DNA of 64,000 bases, taken from NCBI GenBank assembly GCA_004194705.1, contig SADC01001235.1, forward strand, positions 5,508-69,507. Direction: 5' to 3'. The notes below the pieces were generated by a model. It was not told the origin of the DNA and made no database searches. It was given only the letters and a program-made list of their open reading frames with translations. The translations under genes and the position numbers were made by a program. Source of the stretch: Ditylenchus dipsaci (lineage: Eukaryota > Nematoda > Chromadorea > Rhabditida > Anguinidae). Shown here piece after piece: positions 11,621 to 22,499 of this stretch (positions are counted from its first letter, which is position 1; each line of letters opens with the position of its first letter).

Positions 11621-12391
11621 ATGTAAATAAAAATAGGTATCCTCCTACCCTCCAGTACCCTTTACCTTGGTCTTCCAAGGCAAAAAGTCGATTTATGGAT
11701 TTATGATACGGTATGCGATCTGAACTATTTTAACCGAAAATTTGACTAAAATTTGAAAAATTGGCATATTTTCTGGATATATCGATACATATCGATAACC
11801 TGATAAAATCAGTGGATTTTGACATACCTTGCATTTGTGCAAAGCTTCACACACCAGATCTACAGAGATTCTATTGCGCACATAGAAATGCTAAAAATTA
11901 ATCTGGTTTACAGGGTTCATCAAAAAAGGGACATTTAAGAAAAGTTTGCGTAGGTGCCTTGCGCGGGTACCAATGCCCTATAGTGGTGCATTTTGAGTTT
12001 CCTCGCATGCAAAAGAAACTATCAATTAATTGGTTCTATCCGACTATCTCACGCAAAAATATGCCTCGGTCCCCCTTGTTGTTTTTTCTTGACAAATGCG
12101 TCAGTCTCTTCTCTTGCTGTTAAGACAACCGTTGTTGAAGACGGCAATAGCCTTTTAAGAAATATTGATGCCCAAAGAGCCTCCTAGAACTACACAGTGA
12201 AACTCAATTCGACGGCGCCGTCAGGCCAATGTAGCCCCGACAATGCTCTAACGAATGGTATATTGAAGGAGCATGCCTGTGCCCGAAACGGAGAAAAAGG
12301 CTGAGACCAGCATTTTTTTCTTTCTCGATCAAGTTGTACGTGCGTTCTCATCCAAATTTTTTAAGTTTTCTGCCCTGTTTTTAAAGTAGTA
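11621..12391. other. No gene seen
   Basis: Only short unsupported frames. The word 'ttggtcccccttgttgttttttc' (about 12,070) recurs at 40.24 kb and, inverted, at 58.05 and 59.23 kb, so part is dispersed repeat. Confidence 0.3.
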
Positions 12392-12976
12392 CAGTCGACG
12401 TTCCCATAACATACACCTCAAAATTTCGTTCCCGCCTAGGGTCCGACACTTTCAGCCTCATTTTAGCCTCATTTTTTCAAAATTTTCCTTTTCTGTTTTG
12501 ACAGTCTGGTCGCAAATATCGCAAGGATCCGATTTTGCCGATCATTTTTGCAGAAAACAATGATTTTGACATTTAAAAAGCAAAAACTCCCATTAACATA
12601 CACCTGTTTTGGATTTCGGTGTATGTTGATGGGAGTTTTAAACCTTTAACCGAGGGCTGATAAAAAGGAACAAAAGAGAGAAGATACCTAAGGCCAGAAC
12701 GAAGGATGACAGCATCAACAGAGAAGAGAGCCAGAATTTTTTAAACCGAGGGCTGAAAAAAAAGAACAAAAGAGAGAAGATACGGAGTTTTTGCTTTTTA
12801 AATGTCAAAATCATTGTTTTCTGCAAAATGGTCGGCAAAATCGGAATCCTTGCGATATTTGCGACTAGACTGTCAAAACAGAAAAGGAAAAATTTTGAAA
12901 AAATGGGGCTAAAAAAAGTGTCGGATCCTAGGCGGGAACGAACTTTTAGGGTGTATGTTATTGGGAGCGTCGACTG
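12392..12976. mobile_element. Tigger/pogo-like non-autonomous palindrome
   Basis: The left end CAGTCGACGTTCCCATAACA and right end (TGTTATTGGGAGCGTCGACTG-like) are inverted repeats flanked by TA (12390-12391, 12977-12978). Both arms share 'gggtccgacacttt' and 'aatcattgttttctgcaaaa' and surround an inner palindrome with 'aacatacacctgttttggat'. CAGTCGA ends with TA duplication are typical of pogo/Tigger elements, as at 15.4 and 29.2 kb. The longer open frame on the minus strand reflects low-complexity sequence. Confidence 0.8.
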
Positions 12977-13499
12977 TATAGGGTCATCAATATTAGATTT
13001 GATGCCAAACGAGTGAAAAATTGAAGGATTCAAAAAGATTGCTTGTCCCCGCCTTAACTTCTTGAAACGCACGGGCATGCCTCTTTAACATTGAAAAATT
13101 GAAAAAATATTATTAATGAATAATCAGAACAAAAAACCTTAAAGGAGGACAGACTTTAGGGGGGGGGTTATTTTGACTAGAAAATGGGATTTTGCAAGCT
13201 TAAGTTAATTTTATTTTTATTTTTAACGCCTTATTTTTTTTCACACCAATCGAAATTACCATGACACAACCTGACAAAAAACACATCAGATCAAAGTTTT
13301 GCAATAAAAAAAATTTTCGAAAAAATTTGCCCTGGTCCAATTCAGGAGGCTCCTAGTATTTTAACAACTCACATTTTATCGGTGCTCTAGTAAATATGAT
13401 TATATAAAAGTTTATACTCAAAGGACACTAGTAAGCAGGACTACATTTGATTATAATACTGTCTATGACTGTGACAGCATAATTTGCGAAAAAACAAAA
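12977..13499. other. No gene seen
   Basis: AT-rich sequence with homopolymer runs (G at 13,158, T at 13,235) and no supportable frame. Confidence 0.35.
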
Positions 13500-13519
13500 G
13501 TGCCGCTATTCCATCTCTA

Positions 13520-13580
13520 ACTCTCAAGCCCCCTGCGTCCCCTTCGGGGGCGCAGGGGGCTTAGGGGCTTGGAGTTGAGA
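13520..13580. repeat. GC-rich hairpin of family G
   Basis: 'aagccccctgcgtccccttc' is followed immediately by 'gggggcgcagggggctt', forming a strong stem-loop. The same hairpin sits inside family G at 3.37, 27.19 and 41.72 kb. Confidence 0.6.
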
Positions 13581-13598
13581 TGCGCACCCCACATACAA

Positions 13599-14128
13599 TG
13601 GGGCCTACATTCAGTTCATTTATCCCTACAAATCTACTGCACTCTATGCCAGAGCTTATTGAAATCGTCGACTCTTTCAAGCAGAAAAACATGGAGAGCA
13701 AATTTATGGAATTCTATGGGGCTATGACTGCGACTTCTTTCAGCCGCTTGGACATGGATGTGCAGGAAAGTCTAAGCGAAAGTTTCCAGGTTGCCTTTTA
13801 TTTTAACCAATTTTTGTAATTTCTTCCACTTACGGGACTTCTACACGTCTACAGACAGAATGACTTGCACTCTCTAAAGCCGGACACGGTTAAGGCTCTT
13901 CTCCAACTGCGGGTTAACTTCGAAATAGACTATGCAGACTTTGCCTTAATCCCCAAAAAGGCAAAAAACAAAAAGTTTTTTGTCAAAAAAAATTTCGACG
14001 GTCATCTTGCGCCACCTAAAACATGTTTTTTACACACTTCAGGTGCTAAAACACATGAAAAAGTAATCAAAAGCGCTTTTTTGAAAACTACATGTACTGT
14101 ACATCTGCCGATGGAGCCAACTAATTAG
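13599..14128 (+). CDS. Two-exon coding fragment, family unknown
   Basis: Exon 1 (to 13789) reads 'GPTFSSFIPTNLLHSMPEL' through 'SRLDMDVQESLSESFQ'. A 69-bp phase-0 intron (13790-13858, GT...AG) joins it to exon 2, which begins 'NDLHSLKPDTVKALLQLRVN' and stays open to a stop at 14128. The first 37 or so codons of exon 2 look protein-like; the rest becomes Lys/Phe-rich and may be read-through into intron. No domain is recognised. The upstream end lies inside the family G repeat, so the true start is unknown and the gene is probably truncated by that repeat. Confidence 0.45.
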
Positions 14129-14644
14129 TTAAGTATTAAAATGCTCATTTTAAGCAGAGGAATTCGACCGATACCCATACTAAGGTCGAATTGACTGGCA
14201 TTGGATTGGATAAAATTGTGATTGGATATACTTTTTTCAAATTCGCGCCTTTTGGTGCCCTTCTGGGACACATATTTGAGTCCGTCCTAACATGCGCTGG
14301 CCTACCCTTGCTTAAGCATTGAATCTAAGTTGAAAATAGTTTAAAAAATATGCAAAAACCGAAGTTTCCAACGCGCAAATTTGAAAAAAGTGTAACCAAT
14401 CACAATTTGTATGCGACTGCAGTTTCAGCGGTCAAATTCTTTTATTTGACCGCTCAACTATTTGTTAGTCAACGTTATTCCAAAGTAATTAAAGCAAAAC
14501 CACTTTTTAGGAAAATCATTATTATCTCAAAGCATTTAAAAATTAAGTCAATTTTCACCGAAGCATTTTCGACGAATTCTATTTTTGGATGAAACCTGAC
14601 TTCGGCCAAAAATAATTTTGACAAAACTGAGTAGAATATAATTT
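14129..14644. other. No gene seen
   Basis: AT-rich sequence; the 80-codon frame at 14,350-14,592 lacks protein-like composition or splice context. Confidence 0.3.
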
Positions 14645-14848
14645 TTAATTCTTAACCTGCAATTGTTTTTTGACGATTAGAGCATTTAAAAGGTTCGCCA
14701 CTGCTGTTTTGTTATTGCACAAAATTGAGAAATGAGTCAGATGCTCTAAATCAGCCAGTACAATTAGTTCTTCGTCGAAAACACCAGATTGAAATATAAT
14801 GTCCAAACACTGAAGCTTCTTAAAATTTTCTACGATCCTATATAACAC
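14645..14848 (-). CDS. Last exon of an F-box/LRR-like protein
   Basis: Reading on the minus strand from a clear acceptor (TTTCAG before 14848), this exon gives 'VLYRIVENFKKLQCLDIIF', 'LIVLADLEHLTHFSILCN' and a stop after 'KKQLQVKN'. Leu-rich 'L..L..L.HLT.F' spacing resembles the C-terminal leucine-rich repeats of F-box proteins and is similar in style to the gene at 23.8-24.6 kb. Upstream exons were not found; the minus-strand sequence just beyond is a degenerate GATTTCGA repeat. It could be an orphan exon or a pseudogene fragment. Confidence 0.45.
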   Translation of the reverse strand: MLYRIVENFKKLQCLDIIFQSGVFDEELIVLADLEHLTHFSILCNNKTAVANLLNALIVKKQLQVKN

Positions 14849-14929
14849 CTGAAATGTTTTTTTGTTATTACGCTGAGCAATAAATAATGGTGATTATAAG
14901 AGTGACGAAAAAGAATTTCACACCCTAAT

Positions 14930-15175
14930 TGCTGAACAGTGTTTTCAAAATCGAAGTCGAAATAGCAGTCGAAGGCTAAATCGAAGAAATTTAAATCAAA
15001 GTCAAAGTCCAAATTGAAATCATTGGTTTGAGATAAAAATCACAGCGATTTCCACCTGAAAACGAGTAAAAAGATTGTTTTTGATCATTTTACTATGGTT
15101 TTCAGGTACAATACAGTCTACATTGCCCTAACTGCAATTTCGATTTCGACTTCGATTATGAAAACACTGTTGCTA
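14930..15175. repeat. Degenerate palindrome rich in TCGATTTCGA
   Basis: 'gctgaacagtgttttcaaaatcgaag' on the left is mirrored by 'ttcgattatgaaaacactgttgc' on the right. Both arms carry short TCGAAGTC/GACTTCGA words. It encodes only Asp/Phe-rich chance frames. Confidence 0.55.
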
Positions 15176-15380
15176 AAAAATCCTTATCTCAGAAATAACC
15201 CACTTAATTCCGGCTATAATGTCCCTTTATTTTTTTTCTCTACTGTCTTTTATCGCTCCTGTGGGTAATTTCGATTAGTAAACACGATTTAGTGTCAGTT
15301 CTATGAGTTTCTCAATAATTGATGTATGAGGACTTCAGACTTGATATGTATGATTTGCGGCACTATTAAGTGTATGAAGT

Positions 15381-15382
15381 TA
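15381..15382. other. TA target duplication of the Tigger element, left
   Basis: TA immediately precedes the terminal CAGTCGAG of the Tigger element and is matched by TA at 21944-21945. Confidence 0.8.
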
Positions 15383-15821
15383 CAGTCGAGTCCCGCTAAC
15401 GCGGCACCACTGGGACCGGCAAAAAGTGCCGGGTTAGCGGGGGTGCCAGGTTAGCGGGGTTATCATTTTATCGGGCATTAATCATTACAGTCGATCCTCA
15501 ATATAATCACCCTTTATTCAAACAAACATAACATTCAAGAAATGGTTAAACAATCGGGAAAAAAGTGGTAAGTTGGCTTTGGATTTCACTTTTCTTGCGC
15601 TCCTGGTACAAATATTCATCGAAAGCATCACTGTGGATGAGCATGACGGGATCGACACTGTTTTTCTCCACGAATCGGCGGACGAGATTGAAGGCGGTTT
15701 GTGCTTCTTGGCGAGTGACGACCGGTTGCTCCTCTTCCACTTCCATTTGCTGACTGTCACCGGCGTCGTTGGATTCTTCATCCTCAACGGCTGAGACTTC
15801 CGCCACGATTTCTTCCAGAGT

Positions 15822-15830
15822 GAATGCTCC
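15822..15830. other. 9-bp target duplication of the MULE, left copy
   Basis: GAATGCTCC here is identical to 20045-20053. It falls in coding sequence of the Tigger transposase. Confidence 0.93.
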
Positions 15831-16434
15831 GGGCGACGGTCTTTTCGTCCCCGGTCATTTCGTCCCCGGTCATTTTCCCCGGTCATTTCGTCCCCCGGTC
15901 ATTTCGTCCCCCGGTCATTTCGTCCCCTGTCCTTTTCGTCCCCAATTCCGCCAATTTAAAATTTTGAAACAGGTTCAGATCCATGTGGTAGCAGACATTT
16001 TTTTCCTGAATGACAGTCATATATTTGTAATAATCCCGTGGCATCTCCTCTAAATGTAACACTCCAGAATCCGAAATATTGGATTTAATTGAAACTAATT
16101 ACAATTATTGTACTCATCTAGAATTGTGTCCTGAACATGGTTTTATAATGCTAAAACATTAAGAACCCCAGCTCGGGAGTTGTTTCCTATGAGTAGTTTC
16201 CTATCCCGTAGAAAATACACGTGATAGTATGAAGGTGGTAGTACCGAGAAAGTAGTACTTAGTGGTAGTAACAAGGCAGTGACTATGAATCGATACTCAG
16301 GTGTAAGTGCCTGGGTGATGGTACTTGGGTGGTGGTAGATAGTAATTTATATTTAGTGGTACCTAAAGGTGAGTACTTAGTCGACAATAGCTAGATTGTA
16401 TATTAGACTATTTTTCGCAAAGCATATTACCATG

Positions 16435-16750
16435 CTAGCAGCTGGATGCACATGCACCAACTAAACCAAGTGGTCGTCCACTTGGATCGAATTTTTTTAC
16501 GTTATTGGAAAATCCAAAACTTGTTTTTTCGCACTAATTCAATCATTATAAAGATGGTATGACAGTGCTAAAATTACGTTTTGCGAGATTTACGAGAACT
16601 GTGAAAATACCATCAAAACGTAATTTTACTACTGTCAAACCATCTATAGAATGCTCGAATTGGTACAGAAAGTAGGTTTTGGAACCCAAAAACGAAATTT
16701 TTTTTTGATCCAAGTGTACGACTACTTGGTTTTGTTGGTACATCGGGCAT
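16435..16750. repeat. Family P palindromic element
   Basis: The left arm 'caagtggtcgtccacttgg' and right arm 'ccaagtgtacgactacttgg' enclose mirrored 'aagatggt...tgacagtg' / 'ctgtcaaaccatc' segments. It lies inside the MULE but outside its gene, so family P was active after or within the MULE lineage. Confidence 0.75.
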
Positions 16751-17029
16751 CCAGGTATTGAACAGGTATTGAGATTCTCTATTTTATTTCAGGCCAATTA
16801 GGATGCATATCCGCTTGATCAGCTGGTACCCTCTCCAGATTTTGGAGGGTGGGTGGAGGACCGGGTACGATGACCAAAAATCAGTGAGGCAGAGACGGGG
16901 ATGGCCGTCCTATTTTTAGAGTCCATAACCACCATGATTGTAAGCATCATATAAAACGAACTAATTTTTATTCCTAATCAAGTCTTACAGTGCAAACAAC
17001 AATAGCAGACAAAATAAGCAGTTAATACT

Positions 17030-19735
17030 CTACGTTAATTCTCCTCTTCTAATTTCTATGCTCATTTTTTCTCGTAAGTTATCCATTGTCTCCTGACTGA
17101 AATCGATTTCTCTCCCTTGAGTCACACATTCAGCATATTGGCAGACGAAAACACCGCAATCATTTCCATTTGTCTTGGCTTGCATGGGAATGTTCTACAA
17201 AAATAAAAAATATCAATACAAATTTCAACTGAAAATTAACCTTTTTGTTCATAGCCAGCCAATTAGTCGGATCTAAAGCTTCATACCCTCTTTGTACTGC
17301 AATTTCTTTGAGGAAATTTCTAAAATCATTATATGTGCGAAACATTAACAAAGAGAGCATTTAATACTTGATCAGGCTTATTGACCTGCTACCATCTCCA
17401 TGAAAAGAATCATAGTAAACCACTCGGGACTTCACCATTTTGATGATCTGATTTCAATATTAATTAAACAACCCTACAAGCGTCGTAGAAGACATACGAT
17501 AAGAGACCAATGGCCTGGCATATAAATAGGTACAACCACGAGATCATAGAAAAACAGGTCAAGCTCATCCCATATTCCTTGTTCGAGAAGGGCTTCTGAT
17601 CCTTTTTCTTCCAATTGCGTGTAGAACAAAGAATCGAGTGCAAACACCTAAACACAATCTTCAATAGGCGATTTAAAAAAACATTAGAACAAACCTTTGG
17701 CAGATTAAGATCCTCTTGGCTTCTTTTAACTATCAGTTGCATGTAATAGTTGATGAGAACGTCATTAAGCCATTTTCCAGGCAGTAATCGCTCCAGATCT
17801 TCTGAAGTCAATGAAATTCCGAATTTTTGGACAAGTATTTCTCTATCTGTATTCTCGGTTTCGCCTGTAATACAAGCAAAAAAATCTATGTGCAATAAAA
17901 AAAACTTACCATTACAATCAAGGATCACTACTTGAATATCCTGACCCTTAGACTTTTCTGTCTGCTTCTTGTTGACCTTACATACTTGATTGGCTTTCGC
18001 AATAACTAAAAAAGGTGTGTGGAAACAGCTCAAGAAAAAACATATACCGGGACAAGGTCGTGAAAGGCTTGATATCATGCTTCCTAGATTGTTGGCGATC
18101 GAGCCCAAGTATTCCACCTTCTTTGAAAATTCTTCATAGCGCTTTACCACATTCTTGATACGCTCGTTGAGATGTCGATAAGCAATTCCTCGTCTTGGTG
18201 TGTTCTCTCCTCCGAAGTATGCTGCTACACGCTGTCCAGCCAACGCAAATTCAATTTTCAATCCATTTATCAGCTTCCATATAGTGGGATGAGAGGCTGC
18301 CATAGTCCTTATCATCTGCCCGTTAAAGGACTCAATTCCGTTGCTTGTCGTCGGCTCACCAGTTTGGATTAATGAACGAACGCTCCACGTTTTCGGCAGA
18401 TATCTTAATTACAAGTTCCAATCTTGAAGTGACAGAACTAAATTCACCTTGCATTACGGCGTTTCCCTCCACTCAAAAGACGACCAACGTAATTATCTTC
18501 AAAATAGTCCAGCAGGGATTCCATCTCACTAGCAAAAATTGACTCTTCAGATGTTATCCTGGAACATGTAAAAGGTAAAATTAAAAAAGCATAGAAATAA
18601 TATGCCTCAGTGATTCGAAAACCTCTTCTACATCATCCACTGGAACAAAAGCTAAAGCTGGTATCCTGTTCACCTGGTGCCGAAACTCAGGACTAGAGTC
18701 GTAAAGCACCTTGTTCCCTTTCTTAGCCACATTTCTGACAATCGACTTTTGAAGATGAAAGAAACATGCGCGAATTACAATCTTTAGAAAGACGCTCTTT
18801 AATAATTACTGGGTGCCTGAGGACTTATAATAAAACCAGATGTACCTGAAATGCATTGAACTCAGCCTTTTCAAAGTCTACAGCTACGCTTTTTGGGGAT
18901 AAATTTGGACGCAATTCTACGAGACGTTTGAGCACGAATTCATAAGATGATTGCAACCGATGATTGAGCAGGCAGAAAACTACTGGTACATAGGAGTGTG
19001 CAAGCCGTATAAAGAGAATCCAAAGTTGATCGAAAAGAAGAGGCACAACATCAAAAGTTTCGTCACATCCCCATTTGTTAATGTCAACCAACAAGTCCAG
19101 GCAGCGATTGGTTGAGAAAATTAGCACTCTTTCATCGCTGTTCCACCCATCAAATTTCAGGAAGACTTCTTCTCCACATAGCTTGTACTTATCAGGGATC
19201 TATTCGAAAACAATTCTGTACTAAAAATTGCTAGATTAAAAAAAAATCACCACGAGGTCATGAAGTGTTTTCGGGTTAGTTGGTTCCATATTGGCAACGT
19301 GGCGTCTTCGACGAACTGAACGGGCGAGAAGTGAACGACGGATAAGCGGCTTTGCTGGTGATGCTACTCGTTTGATTCCTTTGCGATAATTGATCGGGGA
19401 GCTCCTTTGCTGGTCACTGACTTTTTTTGAATGATACCTTGCAATCGTTTGAGCTCAACCCGATTAGAATCTGGTAGGTGGTTGTGCTCCGTAGTTAGCC
19501 TAGCTTGCTCGTTTTCGGTGACAGCTCTTCCTGATTGGCGAAAATTCATTAAAAACGACCATATCAAAAATCCACCTGGACATTTTGATTCGCTTTGCCC
19601 ATCGGCTCCAGCCTCATAGAATATGCAGCGCCAGTAAGTTTTTGTCTCTCTTGTATCTTTTTTCCAATACATTTGGCCAGTTACATCTTTCAGGAGCTCT
19701 TTCCCTCTGTTGGATGGCAGCAGTTCAAAAATCAT
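17030..19735 (-). CDS. MULE transposase fused to Ulp1/C48 cysteine peptidase
   Basis: Eleven minus-strand exons (19735-19251, 19199-18846, 18796-18606, 18558-18448, 18403-18048, 18005-17910, 17864-17695, 17647-17498, 17447-17368, 17319-17241, 17194-17030) give about 745 residues. Introns are 43-60 bp; the one after exon 3 appears to be GC-AG. N-terminal FLYWCH-like finger ('TKTYWRCIF', 'TTEHNHLPDS'). Transposase core: first Asp in 'CDETFDVVP', second in 'VAVDFEKAEF', then 'ACFFHLQKS' and 'PTTSNGIESFNG'. C-terminal Ulp1 domain: 'GKWLNDVLINYYMQ', catalytic His 'MPGHWSLI', Asp 'VVYYDSFHGDG', and Gln/Cys in 'QAKTNGNDCGVFVCQYAE'. All exon phases agree except for one missing base near 19,380. Known: C48 enzymes cleave SUMO/ubiquitin-like modifiers. 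Inferred: the element may modify or process a sumoylated host or transposase protein. The first Met is the likely start but is not proven. Confidence 0.85.
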
Positions 19736-20044
19736 AATGTCCCTTAAACAAATATAGTAACAAGTCAATATAACGATCGCCTCATTCAGATTCGAAATTA
19801 AGTTTCTCCACAGCCATTTCCGGGGTTATCATTATATGAAGTTTTGACTGTAACCTTATACCGCAGTTAGAAACTTAAATTGATATAGATTACGTACAAG
19901 ACAGCACATTGAATGGCTATTGAAAAAATTTAACTTGGCGGCTTTTGGGGACGAAATGACCGGGGACGAAAAGGCCAGGGGACGAAATGACCGGGGACGA
20001 AATGACCGGGGACGAAATGACCGGGGACGAAATGACCTAGTGCC

Positions 20045-20053
20045 GAATGCTCC
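20045..20053. other. 9-bp target duplication of the MULE, right copy
   Basis: GAATGCTCC, identical to 15822-15830. Two bases away (20056-20060) lies the acceptor of the last Tigger exon. Confidence 0.93.
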
Positions 20054-21943
20054 ATCTGCAATGGAGAGAATAAACAAAGAAATGACAAAGCTGAAACTAA
20101 CCTGTGATCACATCTGCGTCCACGTCCATGTAGTCCATCATCGCAGCTTCTTTATTGATTCCACCGAGCAGCTGCAGATTGCCCCAAGCATTTAGAAGCT
20201 CGTCCATTCCATCCGCTTCATCTGCCACGGTTTCTTCCACCTAAATATTGAATGGTGGCGACGCAAACCAATTAAAAACCTTACCTCTTGATTGATTACA
20301 AACTTTGCGTGCCGGAAGCAGTTGGCAATGGTCTGAGGCTTCACTTCAGTCCAGGCCCGACGAAGATTGTGCAGAGCGCTGAGCAGGTTGATCAGGATGT
20401 CCTTCTTGTCGTCGATCACTTTGATTCTTTCGACGAGCAGGAATCGTCTGTAGTGCACCTTCAAATTCTGAATGATGCCCTGATCGCATGGCTAAAAAGA
20501 GGTGTTCAATGAGCAAACCAAAAAGAAAACACCGACCTGGCTCATTGCTGTCGTGTTTGGCGGGGAGAACTTGACCGTGATGCATTCGAGCTCGAGATTC
20601 TGCGGATGAGCCGAGCAATTGTCCACGTAGAGAAGCACTTTGCGGCCATCCTTCTTCAGCTTCTTGTCCCACGCTTTCAGCCAATCTTTAAAGATAGCTC
20701 CTAAGCAAGCAATAAAGTCATTAGAAACCAAAACAAAACATACAAAACATACCTGTCATCCAAGCTTTGGCATTGGCAGTGTAGTTGAGTGGAACTTTGG
20801 CATTCTTGAAGCAACGCGGTTTCTTCGATCGTCCGATCACCAGCAATGGCAGTTTTTCCGTGCCCGACATATTGGCTCCAACCAGAACTGTGACGCGCTC
20901 TTTGCTCTTCTTTCCGCCGGTGCACTTTTCGCCTAAAAATCACTTGAACAACATAAAACTGGCTAAAAACTCACCCTTGAAGGCCAGAGTCTTGTTTGGA
21001 AGCAGTTGCCAGAAAAGTCCGGTCTCGTCCACGTTGAAGATGTCATCTGGCTCGAACTTGCCCAGCTCCGCTTGAAGAACTAGCTGCTGCCACTTCTGAA
21101 GCGATTCGACGTTGATTGCACCGGCTTCGCCTTGATTTGACTTGAAAAGGATTCCGTGACGCTGTTTGAAGTTGTCCAGCCAGTGCGGACTTGCCTCGAA
21201 TCCGACGATGCTGAGCAGCGCTGCAATTTCCTTGGACTTCTCCTGAACGTGGTGACGTTGTACAAAGAAGAAGAGTAAAAAAAGTGAAAATAAAAGCTCA
21301 CCTTGACCAATTCGCCGCTCACTGGAAGATTCGAGCTTCTCACTTGCTTGATCCAAATGACGAGTGCTTCTTCCATCTTCGCATGCATTCCGGTGTCAGT
21401 CGAGCCCGCTTTGCACTGCTGCCCTCTTCGATAGCCTTCAGGATTGCTGCTTTGTTGTTAAGAATGTCCCAAATCGTGCTCCTCGGAATATTGAACTCCT
21501 TTGCTAACGCCGTCTGGTTGTTATTCTTTACGGCTGCATTGATGATCTTCATCTTCGTCTCCAGGGAAACTGCAGTTTGCTTCCGTTTTGACATCTGAAA
21601 ACAATAAAATGACACGAAAAAGTAAAAATGACATACATGTAGACAAATTAAACGTGACAAGCAGAAAACTAAACTGAATGACGAAAATTCGAAAAATATT
21701 TAGAAAAAATTGATGCAAATTGAAAAATGTTGCAAACTATGGTAGATGCCGGTTTATTGGGGTAATTTTTATTGGACGGGACCAGTCTTTGCGTGCCGGG
21801 TTACTGGGGTGCCGGGTTATCGGGTGCCGGGTTATTGGGCGTAAACTTTGTTGATTTTCTTAGCCAGCCAACCAAATTTTTAATAAGTCCCGGGTTATTG
21901 GGGGTGTCGGGTTATTGGGGTGCCGGGTTAGCGGACTCGACTG

Positions 21944-22499
21944 TAATATAATTAGGACCGACTAATGAAGGTAGCCCTCTGATGGCTCTCTGAAACCAGT
22001 GAAACTGACACTAAAACCGTATTTAGTAACCAAAATTGCTCTTAGGACTAATGGAATTTGTATAAGACAGTACGAAAAAAAATTAGGGGCATCTTTCAGA
22101 AAATTAGGGTTTAATTTTCAATAATTAGGGGCAATTAAAATTAGGGGCATTTTTCAGGGAGCCAAATTAAATACCACCCGACGGAAAATACGTACCTTGT
22201 TGGCATACACACTAACCCTGAATTTCACCATAAAAGCGACAAGCTGCGACAATTCACCGATTATAGCATTGAAGGACGGCAAAGTATCTTTGCAAAGAAT
22301 TATAGTCAAATATCGCAACCTAAAGGCTGAGTATTATATAAAGTCGGATGTCGAAGTCAGAGTTAGAAAGTCGCTAGTTCGACTCTAAGTTGGTATTATT
22401 ACTCTTAAATTATTGGAGAGTTTCTGTTTGACAGGAAAAGACCGTAAGAACAGCCAAAATTTCTTTACAAAACTAAAAAGTACACTGTTTGGGGTAGCC
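21944..22499. other. No gene; Tigger TA duplication then repeat
   Basis: TA at 21944-21945 is the right target duplication of the Tigger element. Beyond it lie AT-rich sequence with 'aattaggggcatttttcag' repeats (22,080-22,165) and no supportable frame. Confidence 0.4.

Larger units (their letters stand above)
15831..20044 (-). mobile_element. Autonomous-type MULE with GGGGACGAAATGACC repeat ends
   Basis: The left end reads GGGCGACGGTCTTTTCGTCC and the right end in reverse complement GGCACTAGGTCATTTCGTCC. Both continue into tandem copies of 'CCGGTCATTTCGTCC' (about 15,840-15,945 and 19,945-20,036). Identical 9-bp duplications GAATGCTCC flank the element, the length expected for Mutator-like transposition. 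It encodes one long minus-strand gene (17030-19735). A family P element lies in the non-coding left part (16.43-16.75 kb). The insertion is inside the Tigger transposase, so the MULE is younger than that copy. Confidence 0.93.
15546..21594 (-). pseudogene. Tigger-family DDE transposase, split by MULE and one frameshift
   Basis: Seven minus-strand exons: 21594-21302, 21242-20975, 20932-20753, 20700-20537, 20491-20285, 20240-20102, and 20055-20045 continuing at 15821-15546. Introns are 42-59 bp. Exon 1 starts MSKRKQTAVSLETKMKIINA and holds an N-terminal helix-turn-helix ('ALAKEFNIPRSTIWDIL') and the start of a CENP-B-type HTH. Catalytic aspartates lie in 'FNVDETGLFW', 'LYVDNCSAHP' and 'TAMSQPCDQGII', the usual DDD of this family. 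The tail ends 'IHSDAFDEYLYQ...TTFFPIV'. Total is about 512 residues if one base is supplied near 21,392, where the frame slips between 'KRARLTPE' and 'HAKMEEALVIW'. The MULE sits two bases into the last exon, and the frame resumes correctly beyond it. Known role of the family: cut-and-paste transposition into TA sites. Confidence 0.9.
15383..21943 (-). mobile_element. Pogo/Tigger-type transposon carrying a nested MULE
   Basis: The left end is CAGTCGAGTCCCGCTAACGC; the right end in reverse complement is CAGTCGAGTCCGCTAACCCG. TA lies on both flanks. Subterminal 'gccgggttagcgggg' words are repeated inside both ends. The coding strand is minus. Removing the 4,214-bp MULE and one 9-bp repeat leaves an element of about 2.3 kb, a usual size for autonomous Tigger elements. 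Similar CAGTCGA ends occur on shorter derivatives at 12.4, 29.2, 53.4 and 55.6 kb. Confidence 0.92.

Noticed and set aside
12638..13078. 146-codon minus-strand frame, Phe/Leu/Ser-rich
   Set aside because: It spans the mirrored arms of the Tigger-like MITE at 12392-12976 and reads low-complexity A/T; not protein-like beyond hydrophobic bias.
15831..15950. CRISPR-like array of regularly spaced GGTCATTTCGTCCCC units
   Set aside because: Units are contiguous without unique spacers, are mirrored at 19.95-20.04 kb, and form the inverted ends of a transposon.
18340..18420. In-frame stop in the MULE gene ('INPNW' followed by TGA)
   Set aside because: A 44-bp intron (18447-18404) shifts the frame to 'YLPKTWSVRSLIQTGEPTTS', which is open and family-like, so no nonsense codon is needed.
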